A stretch of DNA of 64,000 bases, taken from HRBIN16 sp049969495. GTDB lineage: Bacteria > Armatimonadota > HRBIN16. The DNA lies in contig JBMFOT010000004.1 of the NCBI GenBank assembly GCA_049969495.1, positions 1 to 64,000 of the forward strand, given 5' to 3'. The translations under genes and the position numbers were made by a program. The notes below the pieces were generated by a model. That model was given only the letters and a program-made list of their open reading frames with translations, was not told the origin of the DNA and did no database searches. Shown here in pieces: positions 16,508-24,555 of the stretch. Position 1 is the stretch's first letter, and the number at the start of each line of letters is the position of its first letter.

Positions 16508-17314
16508 ATGGGTTCATTGAAGATTGGAGTTGCGCTGTGGTCGCTGTCGGCAGGGGAGACGGAGGAGAGGCTGGTGAACGCTTTGCAGACGGCGGCGGAG
16601 CTAGGTTTTCAGGGAGTGCAGCTGTGGAACGTTGCCAGCTACGGACCCTGTGTGTTAGACCCCGATAACTGCCAGGGCGCGCAGCGTGCTGAGTGGCGCA
16701 GGCGGGTGGAATCGTTCGGGTTGCAAATCAGTGGATTCTGTGCGCAAATGTCCGGTCCCACGCGCTTTGGCGGATTCGATGAGGCGGAGGGCATCGAGGA
16801 ACGCATCGCAAAGACGCAACGGTGTATCGAACTGGCGGTAGACATGGGCTCGCCAATTGTCACGACACACCCGGGCGTTATCCCTGAGCATAAGAGCGAC
16901 CCTATCTACCCCATTATTCGCGGCGCGATAGAGCAGGTAGCCAAACACGCCGAGAAGGTGGGAGGCATCTTCTGCATCGAGACGGGCATGGAGCCTGCGT
17001 CCGTGTTGAGGCAGTTTATTGAGGACATCGGCAGTCCTGCGCTGAGGGTGAACTACGACCCGGCGAACATGCTGTGGTATGGTGTGCTGGAGGGTGTGCG
17101 TGAGCTGGCTCCGTATATCGTGCACACGCACGCCAAAGACCGCCATCCCGATACGGGCAAACCCACCGTCGGGCAAGGGGCGGTGCCGTGGGACGAGTAT
17201 ATCGCCCTGCTGAAGTCCATTGGTTACGATGGGTGGTATGCGGTGGAAGACGAAAGCGGGCAAGATGTGGTAGAGTCTTTACGGCAGGGGCGAGAGTTTT
17301 TGGAACGGTATTAA
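16508..17314 (+). CDS. Sugar phosphate isomerase/epimerase (AP-endonuclease 2 fold)
   Basis: A 268-residue TIM-barrel protein of the xylose-isomerase-like/AP-endonuclease-2 family. It shows GVALWSLSAG at the first strand, GVQLWN, IVTTHPGV and the metal-site series: FCIETGME (Glu), LRVNYDPANMLWYG (Asp), YIVHTHAKDRHPDTG (His/Asp) and YAVEDESGQD (Glu). Such enzymes isomerise or epimerise free or phosphorylated sugars, and the substrate cannot be told from sequence. ATG follows GAGGAGCAGGAG closely. A small zinc-ribbon membrane protein follows after three bases. Confidence 0.88.
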   Translation: MGSLKIGVALWSLSAGETEERLVNALQTAAELGFQGVQLWNVASYGPCVLDPDNCQGAQRAEWRRRVESFGLQISGFCAQMSGPTRFGGFDEAEGIEERIAKTQRCIELAVDMGSPIVTTHPGVIPEHKSDPIYPIIRGAIEQVAKHAEKVGGIFCIETGMEPASVLRQFIEDIGSPALRVNYDPANMLWYGVLEGVRELAPYIVHTHAKDRHPDTGKPTVGQGAVPWDEYIALLKSIGYDGWYAVEDESGQDVVESLRQGREFLERY

Positions 17315-17317
17315 GCG

Positions 17318-17596
17318 ATGAATCAGAACATACGCTGTCCGAAGTGTGCGGCAGAGGTCAACGATCCCACGCAGCCGTGTCCGCAGTGCGGTTATGTGAT
17401 CGAGCATCCCCAGCGCAAGCGGTACCAGAGGCAGGTGATAGCATCTGGGGTAACGGTATTGCTGGGCTATGCGCTGGGAATGGCAGGCACAGCAACGCGA
17501 TTGGATGTACTGGGCATTACAGGGCTGGCGATGGGTTTTGTAGGTGGAGTGTGGCTGATGGTGTCGCTCTACCTTCTGCTGCGTACAGGGGTATGA
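17318..17596 (+). CDS. Small zinc-ribbon membrane protein
   Basis: A 92-residue protein with an N-terminal zinc ribbon, CPKC at residues 7-10 and CPQC about 15 residues later. A basic linker (QRKRYQRQ) and two hydrophobic helices follow (VIASGVTVLLGYALGMAG, GITGLAMGFVGGVWLMVSLY). Function is unknown; proteins of this design are common and mostly uncharacterised. It lies three bases behind the isomerase gene and is probably co-transcribed. Confidence 0.75.
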   Translation: MNQNIRCPKCAAEVNDPTQPCPQCGYVIEHPQRKRYQRQVIASGVTVLLGYALGMAGTATRLDVLGITGLAMGFVGGVWLMVSLYLLLRTGV

Positions 17597-17606
17597 ACGG
17601 ATACGG

Positions 17607-17636
17607 TTGACGCCGTGTCTGGTGGCAGGTTATAAT
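17607..17636 (+). promoter_or_regulatory. Near-consensus sigma-70 promoter
   Basis: TTGACG at 17607-17612 and a perfect TATAAT at 17631-17636 have 18 bases between them. Transcription would begin near 17643, only a few bases before the GAGGAGG (17649-17655) of the acyltransferase gene, which leaves a leader of about 20 bases. Confidence 0.8.
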
Positions 17637-17661
17637 CAGTCGGCAAGAGGAGGAGGCTGGC

Positions 17662-18729
17662 ATTCGCGTCGTCGTTGCTGGTGAGGATTGGGAGCAGAGC
17701 CTGTGCTCCGTGTGGCGCGAGCTACAGGCGGTGAACCCGCAGGTTTCGCCTTTTCAGACGTGGGAGTGGGCGAGTCTGTGGTGGAAGCACTTTGGCAAGG
17801 GCAAAAGGGCGCAGGTGCTGTGCGTGCAGGAGGGCGGCGAAACGGTAGGCGTTGCCCCGTTGTATGCCAGCCGGACGGGCATGGGTAGAATGCTACGCTG
17901 GATGGGCACGGGCATTTCGGACAGGCTGGGCATCATCGCGGCGCCTGAATGTGAACGAACGGTTGCCGAGCGGGTGGCGGATTGGCTGGAAAGCTGGTGC
18001 TGCGCCGACCTGCACCAGATGGCGGACGGCTCGTGGATGGCTCGTGCTGCGGAGGCGCGAGGCTGGCACGTAGTGGGGCAAGAGAAGTGTCCGTATGTGG
18101 TGTTGCCCGAAACGTGGGATGCCTACTGGGGGTCTTTAAGTAAAAAGACGCGCTTCAACCTCGGCTATGCCCAGAGGCAGATGCAACGAGATTTCGGTGA
18201 TGTGCGCCTGGATACCGCCGATTCAGAGGAGCTGCCAGCCGTGCTGGAGGCGTTGTTCGACCTGCACACGCGCCGGTGGCGACAGCGGATGTTGCCCGGG
18301 GGGTTCTTCCATCCGCGTGTGCGGCAGTTCCATCGCGAATGGGCGCAGTGTGCTTTGCGCAATGACTGGTTACGCCTTCACACGCTGTGGGCGGGCGGAG
18401 TGGTTCGGGCGGTGCTGTACGTATTTCACTTTGGGCGGCGTGCGTATTACTATCTGGGGGGCTTTGACCCCGTGCTGGCTCGCTATAGCATGGGTACGGT
18501 GCTGACCGCCTACGCCATCCGTCGGGCGATAGAGGAGGGCTGTGTGGTGTTTGACTTCCTGCGCGGCGACGAGCCGTACAAGTATCGGTGGAAGCCACGC
18601 ATCCAGTGGCATCGGCGGGCGTGCTCTGCGCGAGGTGCACTTGCATGGGCATGGCGCAAACGGGTAGACTGGGAAACCCGCTTGTGGTGGTGGCTACAGG
18701 CGCGTTTACACGGGAAGGGGGCATCGTAG
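17662..18729 (+). CDS. FemAB/BioF2-like GNAT acyltransferase, probable ATT start
   Basis: A 355-residue protein of the CelD/BioF2-like GNAT family (peptidoglycan- or polysaccharide-linked acyl or aminoacyl transfer). The duplicated GNAT fold is evident from PFQTWEWASLWWKHFG, SLSKKTRFNLGYAQRQ, the strand-loop RAYYYLGGFDPVLARYSMG and VVFDFLRGDEPYKYRW near the end. A GTG at 17710 would cut off the first strand. The in-frame codons upstream (IRVVVAGEDWEQSL) restore it and begin with ATT at 17662, six bases after GAGGAGG and in register with the promoter at 17607-17636. No ATG, GTG or TTG exists between the promoter and 17710, so an AUU start is the best reading. It is followed without gap by three more genes. 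Confidence 0.85.
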   Translation: MRVVVAGEDWEQSLCSVWRELQAVNPQVSPFQTWEWASLWWKHFGKGKRAQVLCVQEGGETVGVAPLYASRTGMGRMLRWMGTGISDRLGIIAAPECERTVAERVADWLESWCCADLHQMADGSWMARAAEARGWHVVGQEKCPYVVLPETWDAYWGSLSKKTRFNLGYAQRQMQRDFGDVRLDTADSEELPAVLEALFDLHTRRWRQRMLPGGFFHPRVRQFHREWAQCALRNDWLRLHTLWAGGVVRAVLYVFHFGRRAYYYLGGFDPVLARYSMGTVLTAYAIRRAIEEGCVVFDFLRGDEPYKYRWKPRIQWHRRACSARGALAWAWRKRVDWETRLWWWLQARLHGKGAS

Positions 18730-19098
18730 ATGCGGTTTATCACGTTTCTGCTGGCGGTGGCGGCGTGTGCGGGGGTAGTGTATAATACTCAGCAGCTGCG
18801 TGAGCTTCGCCAGCAGGTGGAGCAGATACAGGTGAAGCTTGCCAGCCAGCAGAAGGGTACGGAACCTGCAGGCATCGCCGAGGCGAAGCAGCGTCTCCAG
18901 CGTGCTGTGCAGCTGATGAGCGCAGGGAAGCTGGATGAGGCGAAGAGGGAGCTGGAACAGGGCAGTAAAGCGCTTGCGGCGGTTGCGAACCGAAACGGCG
19001 ATACCCAGCATACCCTTCGGCAGTTGCAACAGATGATGGAGAGCGCACGCAAGGAGCTGGCGCGCTTCTGGTCAGGCAAACAGGAGAAAACGCCATGA
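18730..19098 (+). CDS. Exported or anchored coiled-coil protein
   Basis: A 122-residue protein with an N-terminal hydrophobic segment (MRFITFLLAVAACAGVVY) and a coiled coil (QLRELRQQVEQIQVKLAS). A second helical stretch, rich in Lys, Glu and Gln, follows (AVQLMSAGKLDEAKRELEQG) and recalls a single TPR-like hairpin. Function is unknown. Its ATG follows the preceding stop directly and its end overlaps the M48 gene by four bases, so it is translationally coupled within the 17662-20545 operon. Confidence 0.7.
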   Translation: MRFITFLLAVAACAGVVYNTQQLRELRQQVEQIQVKLASQQKGTEPAGIAEAKQRLQRAVQLMSAGKLDEAKRELEQGSKALAAVANRNGDTQHTLRQLQQMMESARKELARFWSGKQEKTP

Positions 19099-19871
19099 CA
19101 CGCACAGCATGGTTCGGGCGGATTGGGTTGCTTTTTCTCGTCGTGTCGGCGATGCTCTCGCTCATGAGCTGTCGCGGCACGAACCTGCTGAGCAAGCAGG
19201 ACGAGATTCAGATCGGCAAAGAGGGCTCGGCGGCAATTGAGAAGGAGTACAAGCTGGACACCAACCCCGAGCGCGTGGCACTGGTGCAGGAAATCGGGCA
19301 GCGTGTGCTACAGGGAATGCGCCAGACGGAAGGCAAGCGCGCGCCGGATTTCCCCTTCACCTTCAAGGTGCTCGATAGCAAGGAGATAAACGCGGTCTCT
19401 TTGCCAGGGGGTCCGGTGTACGTTTTTCGCGGGTTGATGGAGCAAGTTGGCGACGACAGGGACATGCTGGCGGCGGTAATTGCGCACGAGGTAGGGCACA
19501 TCGTGGCGCATCACGCGGCAAAGCAGATTTCCAGCAGCATTCTGGCGGACATCGCTATCTCGCTGGGCACGAAGGGCAGCGCACAGAAGGTGGCAAGCAT
19601 TGCTACCTCGCTAGTGATGCTACAATACAGCCGCGACGACGAGTACGATGCCGACCGTCGAGGCATCCTGTACACCCATGCTGCCGGTTACGATCCGGAA
19701 GGGCTGGTGCGCTTCTTCGAGAAGCTGCAGAAGCTGGAGAAAAGCCCCATGAAGGGACTGCTGGCGAACTTGCGCACCCACCCGCTGACAGAGAACCGCA
19801 TCCTGCGGGCGAAGAAGCTGATTGCCCAGTTGCCTGATCGACAATCTCCGAGCGCGGCGCCGGGGCAATGA
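19095..19871 (+). CDS. M48 family metalloprotease, lipoprotein
   Basis: A zinc peptidase of the LoiP/YggG-BepA type, 258 residues, probably attached to the inner face of the outer membrane. The lipobox is LSLMSC with Cys26. The zinc site is HEVGH at 131-135 plus Glu183 in the SRDDEYDADRRG motif. The helix VSLPGGPVYVFRGLM and the C-terminal THPLTENRI are standard for M48B. It lacks the C-terminal TPR domain of BepA. Such proteases degrade misassembled outer-membrane proteins. It is coupled by ATGA overlaps to both neighbours. Confidence 0.92.
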   Translation: MTRTAWFGRIGLLFLVVSAMLSLMSCRGTNLLSKQDEIQIGKEGSAAIEKEYKLDTNPERVALVQEIGQRVLQGMRQTEGKRAPDFPFTFKVLDSKEINAVSLPGGPVYVFRGLMEQVGDDRDMLAAVIAHEVGHIVAHHAAKQISSSILADIAISLGTKGSAQKVASIATSLVMLQYSRDDEYDADRRGILYTHAAGYDPEGLVRFFEKLQKLEKSPMKGLLANLRTHPLTENRILRAKKLIAQLPDRQSPSAAPGQ

Positions 19872-20545
19872 GAGTTACCGCTATCATCCCCGCCTACAAC
19901 GAGGAGACACGCCTGCCCCGAGTGCTGGAGGCGGTGCGCGCGGCGTCGCTGGTGGACGACATCGTGGTGGTCAGCGATGGTTCTCTGGACGGCACTTATG
20001 AGGTTGCTCGCCGCTTCGACGGGGTGCGTGCGCTACAGCTTCCTCAGAATCTCGGCAAGGGGGGAGCGATGCATGTCGGAGCGTGCCATACCGATTCGCC
20101 GGTGATTGTGTTTCTGGACGCCGATTTGATTGGGCTGACCCCCGAACACGTGGATAGCCTTGTGGAGCCGGTGCGCTATGGCGACGCCGATATGACGCTT
20201 GGGGTGTTTCGTGGTGGCAGACGTGCTACCGACCTCGCGCAGAAGCTGTTTCCCTTCGTGAGCGGTCAGCGGGCTATTCGGCGGGAGCTGTTTCTGGAGG
20301 TGCCCAACGTGCAGTTCGCCCGCTTTGGCGTGGAGACGCAAATCACACGCTGGGCGGTGCGCCAGCGGTGGCGGGTACAGTATGTCGCGCTATATGGCGT
20401 CACGCATCCGATGAAGGAGGAGAAGCTGGGGCGACTGCGCGGCACGGTCGCTCGCCTGCGCATGTATGCCGATATCGCTCGCATCCTGCTGGACGGGCGC
20501 GCCCCTGCTCAGGCGAGACGACTGTTTCGGCTGAAGAATAAGTAG
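19868..20545 (+). CDS. Glycosyltransferase family 2
   Basis: A GT-A fold glycosyltransferase of 225 residues. VTAIIPAYNEETRLPRVLEA opens the fold. DDIVVVSDGSLDGT and the DxD in VIVFLDADLIGL mark the nucleotide-sugar and metal sites, and GQRAIRREL is the acceptor-side motif. No membrane helix is visible, so it is probably cytosolic or peripheral. It resembles glucosyl-3-phosphoglycerate or dolichol-phosphate type enzymes, but the donor is not determinable. It is the last gene of the operon that starts at 17662. Confidence 0.88.
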   Translation: MRVTAIIPAYNEETRLPRVLEAVRAASLVDDIVVVSDGSLDGTYEVARRFDGVRALQLPQNLGKGGAMHVGACHTDSPVIVFLDADLIGLTPEHVDSLVEPVRYGDADMTLGVFRGGRRATDLAQKLFPFVSGQRAIRRELFLEVPNVQFARFGVETQITRWAVRQRWRVQYVALYGVTHPMKEEKLGRLRGTVARLRMYADIARILLDGRAPAQARRLFRLKNK

Positions 20546-20560
20546 CAGGGGGCGTGTGCG

Positions 20561-20833
20561 CTAGTACAAGTGCGCGGTCATTCCATTGCAGAGAAGCACA
20601 CCATTGACGGATAAAGTCGTTCCCATCCTCTGTACGATTTGAATGTCGAGTTGGGAGTAATCCTGTTTCAGCTTTTGGAGCTCTGCTGCCCACTGCGGAT
20701 TTTTCTCCACAAAGGTATAGCTATCGAACTTCTTTTCGATGTCCAACGCAACCCGGGGACTGCCTTCGCAGGATTCGTGCCAACGCCAGTTGGCTTCGCC
20801 ACAGGAGAACGGCTTCAGCTGTGCGGGGACACC
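20561..20833 (-). pseudogene. Start-less 90-codon open frame, possible gene remnant
   Basis: On the minus strand a frame opens after a TGA near 20834 and runs to a stop at 20561. It reads plausibly as protein (KPFSCGEANWRWHESCEGS, FDSYTFVEKNPQWAAELQKL, MGTTLSVNGVLLCNGMTAHL) but has no ATG and no ribosome site; a TTG at 20746 would give 61 residues. The 5' part lies in sequence resembling the 'GGCGAGGCTCC' dispersed element. I do not recognise a family. The 379 bases between the glycosyltransferase (ends 20545) and the phage gene (20925) hold nothing else. Confidence 0.35.
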
Positions 20834-20924
20834 TCAACAGCTCGGACGGAGCCTCGCCCTCTCATTAGAAAAGGTTGACAAATGTCTGCTTTTCTGCTGT
20901 ACAGGGTGGAAGGAGGTGAGCGCG

Positions 20925-21698
20925 ATGGAAGTGGAGCGGGAGGCGAAGCTGTTTGAAGCCGGCTCCTATCCGGACAAGGGGCTGGAAGTGAGCGAGGAGC
21001 AGTTGCAGGCGCTGGTGGAGGGCTTTACCGCGCCGGTTCCGCTGATGGTAGAGCATCTGTCGCAGGGATGGCAGATTGGGCAGTTGAAGCGGTTGTGGCG
21101 ACGGGGCAAGGAGCTGTTCGGGCGGCTGACCCTGCTGCCGGAGGCGGAGGCTCTGCTCAAACGGTTGGGCGTTCGTGGCATTAGTGTCGCGGTGACGCCT
21201 GATGTGAAGCGGATTGTAGAGGTATCGGTGACGGCGACGCCGCGGGTGGCGGATGCGCGCCTGCTCAGTGCGGGCGCGTTAACCTTTTCTGGGGAGATAC
21301 TTTTGACGGAGGTGACCGCGTTGGAACAGGATATGGAGGCGTTGCGCCAGCGGGCGGAGGCGGCAGAGTTTGCCCTGCGCGAGCGGCAGGTAGAGGAGAC
21401 GCTGCAACGATGGCTTCGGCAGGGAAAGCTGACGCCGGCGACGCGCGAGATGGCGAAGACGCTGCTTCTGGAGGGTACGCAGACGGTGACCTTTGCAGGC
21501 GGTAGTGTAAGCATGGCGGAGGTGTTCGCCCGTTTTGTGGAGGCGTTGCCGCCGATGGTGCGTTTTGGCGAGGTGGCGCCGGCGGGAGAACCGGAGCATA
21601 CACTGAGCGCGGAGGAGGAGGCGTTCCTGCGCAAGTACTGGGGCGACCTTTCGCCTGAGCGGATTGCCCGTTATCTGTCGGAAGGAAGGAGGCGATAG
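20925..21698 (+). CDS. Mu-like phage protease/scaffold protein (gpI-like)
   Basis: A 257-residue protein resembling the Mu gpI protease-scaffold family. The N-terminal protease part reads KLFEAGSYPDKGLEVSEEQ, PVPLMVEHLSQGWQIGQLKR and ISVAVTPDVKRIVEVSVTAT, with the family's 'I-S-x-x-x-D ... E-x-S-x-T' run and a His in MVEHL. The C-terminal part is a long charged helix, as expected of an internal scaffold (ALEQDMEALRQRAEAAEFAL). The start at 20925 has AAGGAGGTGAG just upstream. An in-frame extension to 20739 reads through the remnant above and is not protein-like. It heads a compact head-gene module. Confidence 0.75.
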   Translation: MEVEREAKLFEAGSYPDKGLEVSEEQLQALVEGFTAPVPLMVEHLSQGWQIGQLKRLWRRGKELFGRLTLLPEAEALLKRLGVRGISVAVTPDVKRIVEVSVTATPRVADARLLSAGALTFSGEILLTEVTALEQDMEALRQRAEAAEFALRERQVEETLQRWLRQGKLTPATREMAKTLLLEGTQTVTFAGGSVSMAEVFARFVEALPPMVRFGEVAPAGEPEHTLSAEEEAFLRKYWGDLSPERIARYLSEGRRR

Positions 21699-21701
21699 GA
21701 G

Positions 21702-22115
21702 ATGGCAGCGTTGACGAGCGCGTACGACCCACAGGACAAGCCGGGCGAGCTGGTGAGCTACAAGGTAGGGGCGAACACGGTGATTTATAAAGGCGCGCTG
21801 GTGAGCGTGCGCAGCGATGGCTACGCCTACCCCTCGCGCAGCGGCACCGGTAGCGACGTGTTCGTAGGGGTGGCGTTCGAGAGCGTGGACAACACAGGCG
21901 GTGCGGCGGGCGCGAGGTCGGTGCGCGTGTGGAAGAGCGGCACTTACGTGTACAACGGCAGTGGCTTCACACAGGCGAGCGTGGGGCAAGCGATGTACGC
22001 AGCGGACGACAACACGCTGACCACCACTTCTACCAACAACCAGCTGGTGGGCTACGTGGTAGAGGTGCTTTCGGCGACGCAGGCACGCATTCGGATCGAC
22101 AACGCGGTACGGTAA
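21702..22115 (+). CDS. Phage capsid decoration-like protein (DUF2190-like)
   Basis: A 137-residue, beta-rich protein without Cys. It reads YKVGANTVIYKGALVSVRSD, VFVGVAFESVDNTGG and VRVWKSGTYVYNGSGF, as in the DUF2190 and similar small head proteins that sit between protease and major head genes. Position in the operon (four bases after the protease, 14 before the major head gene) supports the call. It probably decorates or stabilises the capsid; this is inferred from context. Confidence 0.7.
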   Translation: MAALTSAYDPQDKPGELVSYKVGANTVIYKGALVSVRSDGYAYPSRSGTGSDVFVGVAFESVDNTGGAAGARSVRVWKSGTYVYNGSGFTQASVGQAMYAADDNTLTTTSTNNQLVGYVVEVLSATQARIRIDNAVR

Positions 22116-22129
22116 GAGGAGGATAGACG

Positions 22130-23056
22130 ATGCCAGCGATTACACGGAGCGAGATGGGCGTCCTGCTGGAGGCAGGTTTGCGTGCGGACTTCTTCGAGGC
22201 GTATCGGCGGCAGGTGGAGTCGGCGATTTACCCGCAGATTGCAACGGTGATTCAGACCGAGCTGCCCGCGCAGAAGTACGGGTGGCTGGGCAGTGTACCC
22301 GCGATGCGCGAATTTGTGGACGAGCGCATGCCGAAGGGCTTGCGAGTAACTCATTACACCATTCAGGACACGGTGTGGGAGAGCACGATAGCGGTGGAGA
22401 GGCGCGCCCTGGAGGATGAGCAGATCGGAGCCATCCGGCTACGGGTGCAGGATTTGGGGCGCGAGGCGGCACGGCACAAGGACTATCTGGTGGTGAAAGC
22501 GTTGCTAGACGGGTTCAGCCAGGCGTGCTATGACGGTCAACCGCTCTTCTCGAATGCACACTCGGAGGGCGAGAGCGGCGCGCAGAGCAACGTCACTACC
22601 CAACCGCTGAATCCAGACAGCTTGCAGAGTGCCATCTCCACCATGATGCTGTTCAAGGACGACCAGGGCGTGCCTCTGGGCATTCTGCCGGATACGTTAC
22701 TGGTGGGCCCGCGTTTGCGCTGGGCGGCGATGGAGCTGCTGGAGTCGCAGGTGGTAGTGGTTAAGGCGGGCACAGGCGACAACACGCCGTATCGCAACGT
22801 GCTGCAAGGTGCGCTGAGGCTGGTGGTCAGTCCGTATATCACGGGCAATCAGTGGTTTGTGCTGGACACCAGTCGGGCGGTGCGCGCGGTAATCCTGCAG
22901 GAGCGGTCGGATGTGCCGGTAGAGTTCTCGGCATTAGAGGACCCGTCGGTGAGCGAGAGCGTGTTTTTGCGGGACGTGGTGTATTACGGTGCGCGAGCGC
23001 GTTACGGCGTGGGCTACGGCTTGTGGCAGACCGCTTACGGCAGCAACGCGAGCTAA
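22130..23056 (+). CDS. Mu-like major head subunit (gpT-like)
   Basis: A 308-residue protein of the Mu gpT major capsid family, HK97 fold expected. Characteristic stretches are AGLRADFFEAYRRQ at the N-terminus, WLGSVPAMREFVDERMPKGL, YTIQDTVWESTIAVERRALE, YDGQPLFSNAHSE and LLVGPRLRWAAMELLES. The C-terminal arm ends in RYGVGYGLWQTAYGS. Length matches the Mu protein (305). The frame is intact and no decay is seen. It is preceded by GAGGAGGAT. Confidence 0.9.
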   Translation: MPAITRSEMGVLLEAGLRADFFEAYRRQVESAIYPQIATVIQTELPAQKYGWLGSVPAMREFVDERMPKGLRVTHYTIQDTVWESTIAVERRALEDEQIGAIRLRVQDLGREAARHKDYLVVKALLDGFSQACYDGQPLFSNAHSEGESGAQSNVTTQPLNPDSLQSAISTMMLFKDDQGVPLGILPDTLLVGPRLRWAAMELLESQVVVVKAGTGDNTPYRNVLQGALRLVVSPYITGNQWFVLDTSRAVRAVILQERSDVPVEFSALEDPSVSESVFLRDVVYYGARARYGVGYGLWQTAYGSNAS

Positions 23057-23069
23057 CCCTCACCCCCTG

Positions 23070-23097
23070 CCCCTCTCCCAACGCTGCGGGAGAGGGG
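23070..23097. repeat. Palindromic element CCCCTCTCCC / GGGAGAGGGG
   Basis: Perfect 10-base stem with an eight-base loop, 14 bases after the major head gene stop, preceded by CCCTCACCCCCTGC. A perfect relative lies at 44888-44917 and a half copy at 25746-25761. No T-run follows, so it is better read as a dispersed REP-like element than as a classical terminator. Confidence 0.75.
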
Positions 23098-23115
23098 TGT
23101 TCGCTATGCATGAAG

Positions 23116-23218
23116 AAGGCACTGAGAAAAATACTTCGTGTCTTAGTGGTGAATAACCACAAAGGCACTAAGGCACTAAGAAAAATACTTCGTGTCTTTG
23201 TGTCTTAGTGGTGAATAA
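23116..23218. repeat. Direct repeat, two copies
   Basis: Two near-identical units that share AAGGCACTRAGAAAAATAC, TTCGTGTCTT and AGTGGTGAATAA. Copy 1 is at 23116-23156. Copy 2 is at 23170-23218 and carries an internal 'TGTGTCTT' duplication. They lie between the major head gene and the small coiled-coil gene, and copy 2 ends just before that gene's start. Confidence 0.8.
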
Positions 23219-23228
23219 GAGGTGCATA

Positions 23229-23474
23229 ATGGACATCGGCATTCAGGTTTTGACGCTTATCGGGGCGATGGTGTCGGCGCAGTGGGCGTTTGCGCGGTTG
23301 ACGTTGCGCGCGCTGGAGCGCATCATTCAGGCACAGGAGCAGACGCTTCGGGAGCACCTGACACGGCTGGAACAGGCGGTGCGGGGAAACACGGAGGCGC
23401 TTCAGGCTCTGAAAGAAACTCTTGCCTGCGTAAGGTTAAGCCATGCACGCTGGGCAGCAAGCAGAAAGGAGTGA
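23229..23474 (+). CDS. Small membrane/coiled-coil protein in head module
   Basis: An 81-residue protein with a hydrophobic N-terminal helix (IGIQVLTLIGAMVSAQWAF) and a coiled coil (RIIQAQEQTLREHLTRLEQA). This layout resembles small phage membrane proteins such as holin-like or Rz-like factors, but no family is recognised. The ATG at 23229 follows AAGAGGTG; a codon at 23208 is also in frame but lies inside the direct repeat. Confidence 0.5.
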   Translation: MDIGIQVLTLIGAMVSAQWAFARLTLRALERIIQAQEQTLREHLTRLEQAVRGNTEALQALKETLACVRLSHARWAASRKE

Positions 23475-23476
23475 GG

Positions 23477-24544
23477 ATGTTGCGATTCACCGATACAATG
23501 GGACGATGGCAGGCGGTGCGGAGTGACGCGCCTTTTCCGGTAGCGGGTGGGCAGGTTCTGCACTGGCTGAACGACGACTTCAACACCGTGCTGGATACCG
23601 ATATGTGGGAGGTGGTGTCGGGCAGCCCCGCTGTTGCCAGCGGCGAGCTGACCGTCGCCAGCGGCGTCGTGTTGCTCAGCAAAAAGTCGTTCCAGCCGCC
23701 ATGCCTGATTGAATGCGTGGAGATGATGACCGCCCGCGCATCAACCGATAACTTCCGCATCGGCTTCTACACGGATGACAACAACCTCGTGGAGTGGAGC
23801 GCGACGGGCACGGATCAAGCCCGCATGGACGCGCGGATGTCGGCGGGCGGTGTGGTCTCTGACCAGACGATTATCAACGTGGGTGCAGCGAACCTCTCCT
23901 ACCGTCTTGCTTCCATCTACGTCGGACTGGGTGAAGCGGTCTGGGCGTATAGGACTATCAACAGCCAACTCGTACGCAATGAGGTGTATCGGATCGCTGA
24001 GAGCGGTATTCCTTCCGGCCCGTTCCGCGTCCGACTGGCAGGTCTTGCAGGCACCAGCACGTTGAAGGTGCATCGCGTGACGGCGTATCAGCTGGCGGAA
24101 ACCGTTCCCCCTGGCGCGTTGGGTCATCACGTGGACGGGATGGCGTTGCCGGTCAGGCTGACCAACACGCCGTTTGCCACACAACCTTCCACCACCGCAC
24201 TGGGTAGCATTCAGTCCACCACCGATACCTTCTCGTCACTGGCAGTGGGCACGGTGGGGACTGGCAGCAACCGCGCCTTCTACTCGGAGCAGTGCCACAT
24301 CCAAGCGCATTTTCAGGGCGACCAACCGTTTAGCGCGTGGGTGGAAGCGCAGATCGATGGCACGAACTGGCAGGTGGTGTGGTATGGTCAGAGCATTGAC
24401 GCCACGACCGATGCGGTGCTTCGGTACTACGCGCAGAGCCCCATCATGCAGATATATGGTTCACGCAACTTCCGCGTGAAGGTGAAGAACACGGGAGCCG
24501 CTGCGGGCACCTTCAGGGGCACATTGGTAGCGACGATGCTATAG
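23477..24544 (+). CDS. Phage-associated beta-rich structural protein, unknown
   Basis: A 355-residue protein. Residues 30-200 look like a concanavalin-type beta sandwich (LNDDFNTVLDTDMWEVVSG, IGFYTDDNNLVEWSATG, LVRNEVYRI). The C-terminal part carries short beta repeats ending in FRVKVKNTGAAAGTFRGTLV. It could be a virion-surface or receptor-binding protein. It begins two bases after the preceding stop behind AAGGAGTGAGG. No signal peptide is seen. The family is not recognised. Confidence 0.6.
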   Translation: MLRFTDTMGRWQAVRSDAPFPVAGGQVLHWLNDDFNTVLDTDMWEVVSGSPAVASGELTVASGVVLLSKKSFQPPCLIECVEMMTARASTDNFRIGFYTDDNNLVEWSATGTDQARMDARMSAGGVVSDQTIINVGAANLSYRLASIYVGLGEAVWAYRTINSQLVRNEVYRIAESGIPSGPFRVRLAGLAGTSTLKVHRVTAYQLAETVPPGALGHHVDGMALPVRLTNTPFATQPSTTALGSIQSTTDTFSSLAVGTVGTGSNRAFYSEQCHIQAHFQGDQPFSAWVEAQIDGTNWQVVWYGQSIDATTDAVLRYYAQSPIMQIYGSRNFRVKVKNTGAAAGTFRGTLVATML

Positions 24545-24555
24545 GGGTGATGGTG

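Noticed and set aside
20739..20924. 62-codon extension of the phage protease
   Set aside because: It is not protein-like; AAGGAGGTGAG before ATG 20925 settles the start.
23116..23218. CRISPR-like array
   Set aside because: Only two units, no regular spacers and no cas genes.
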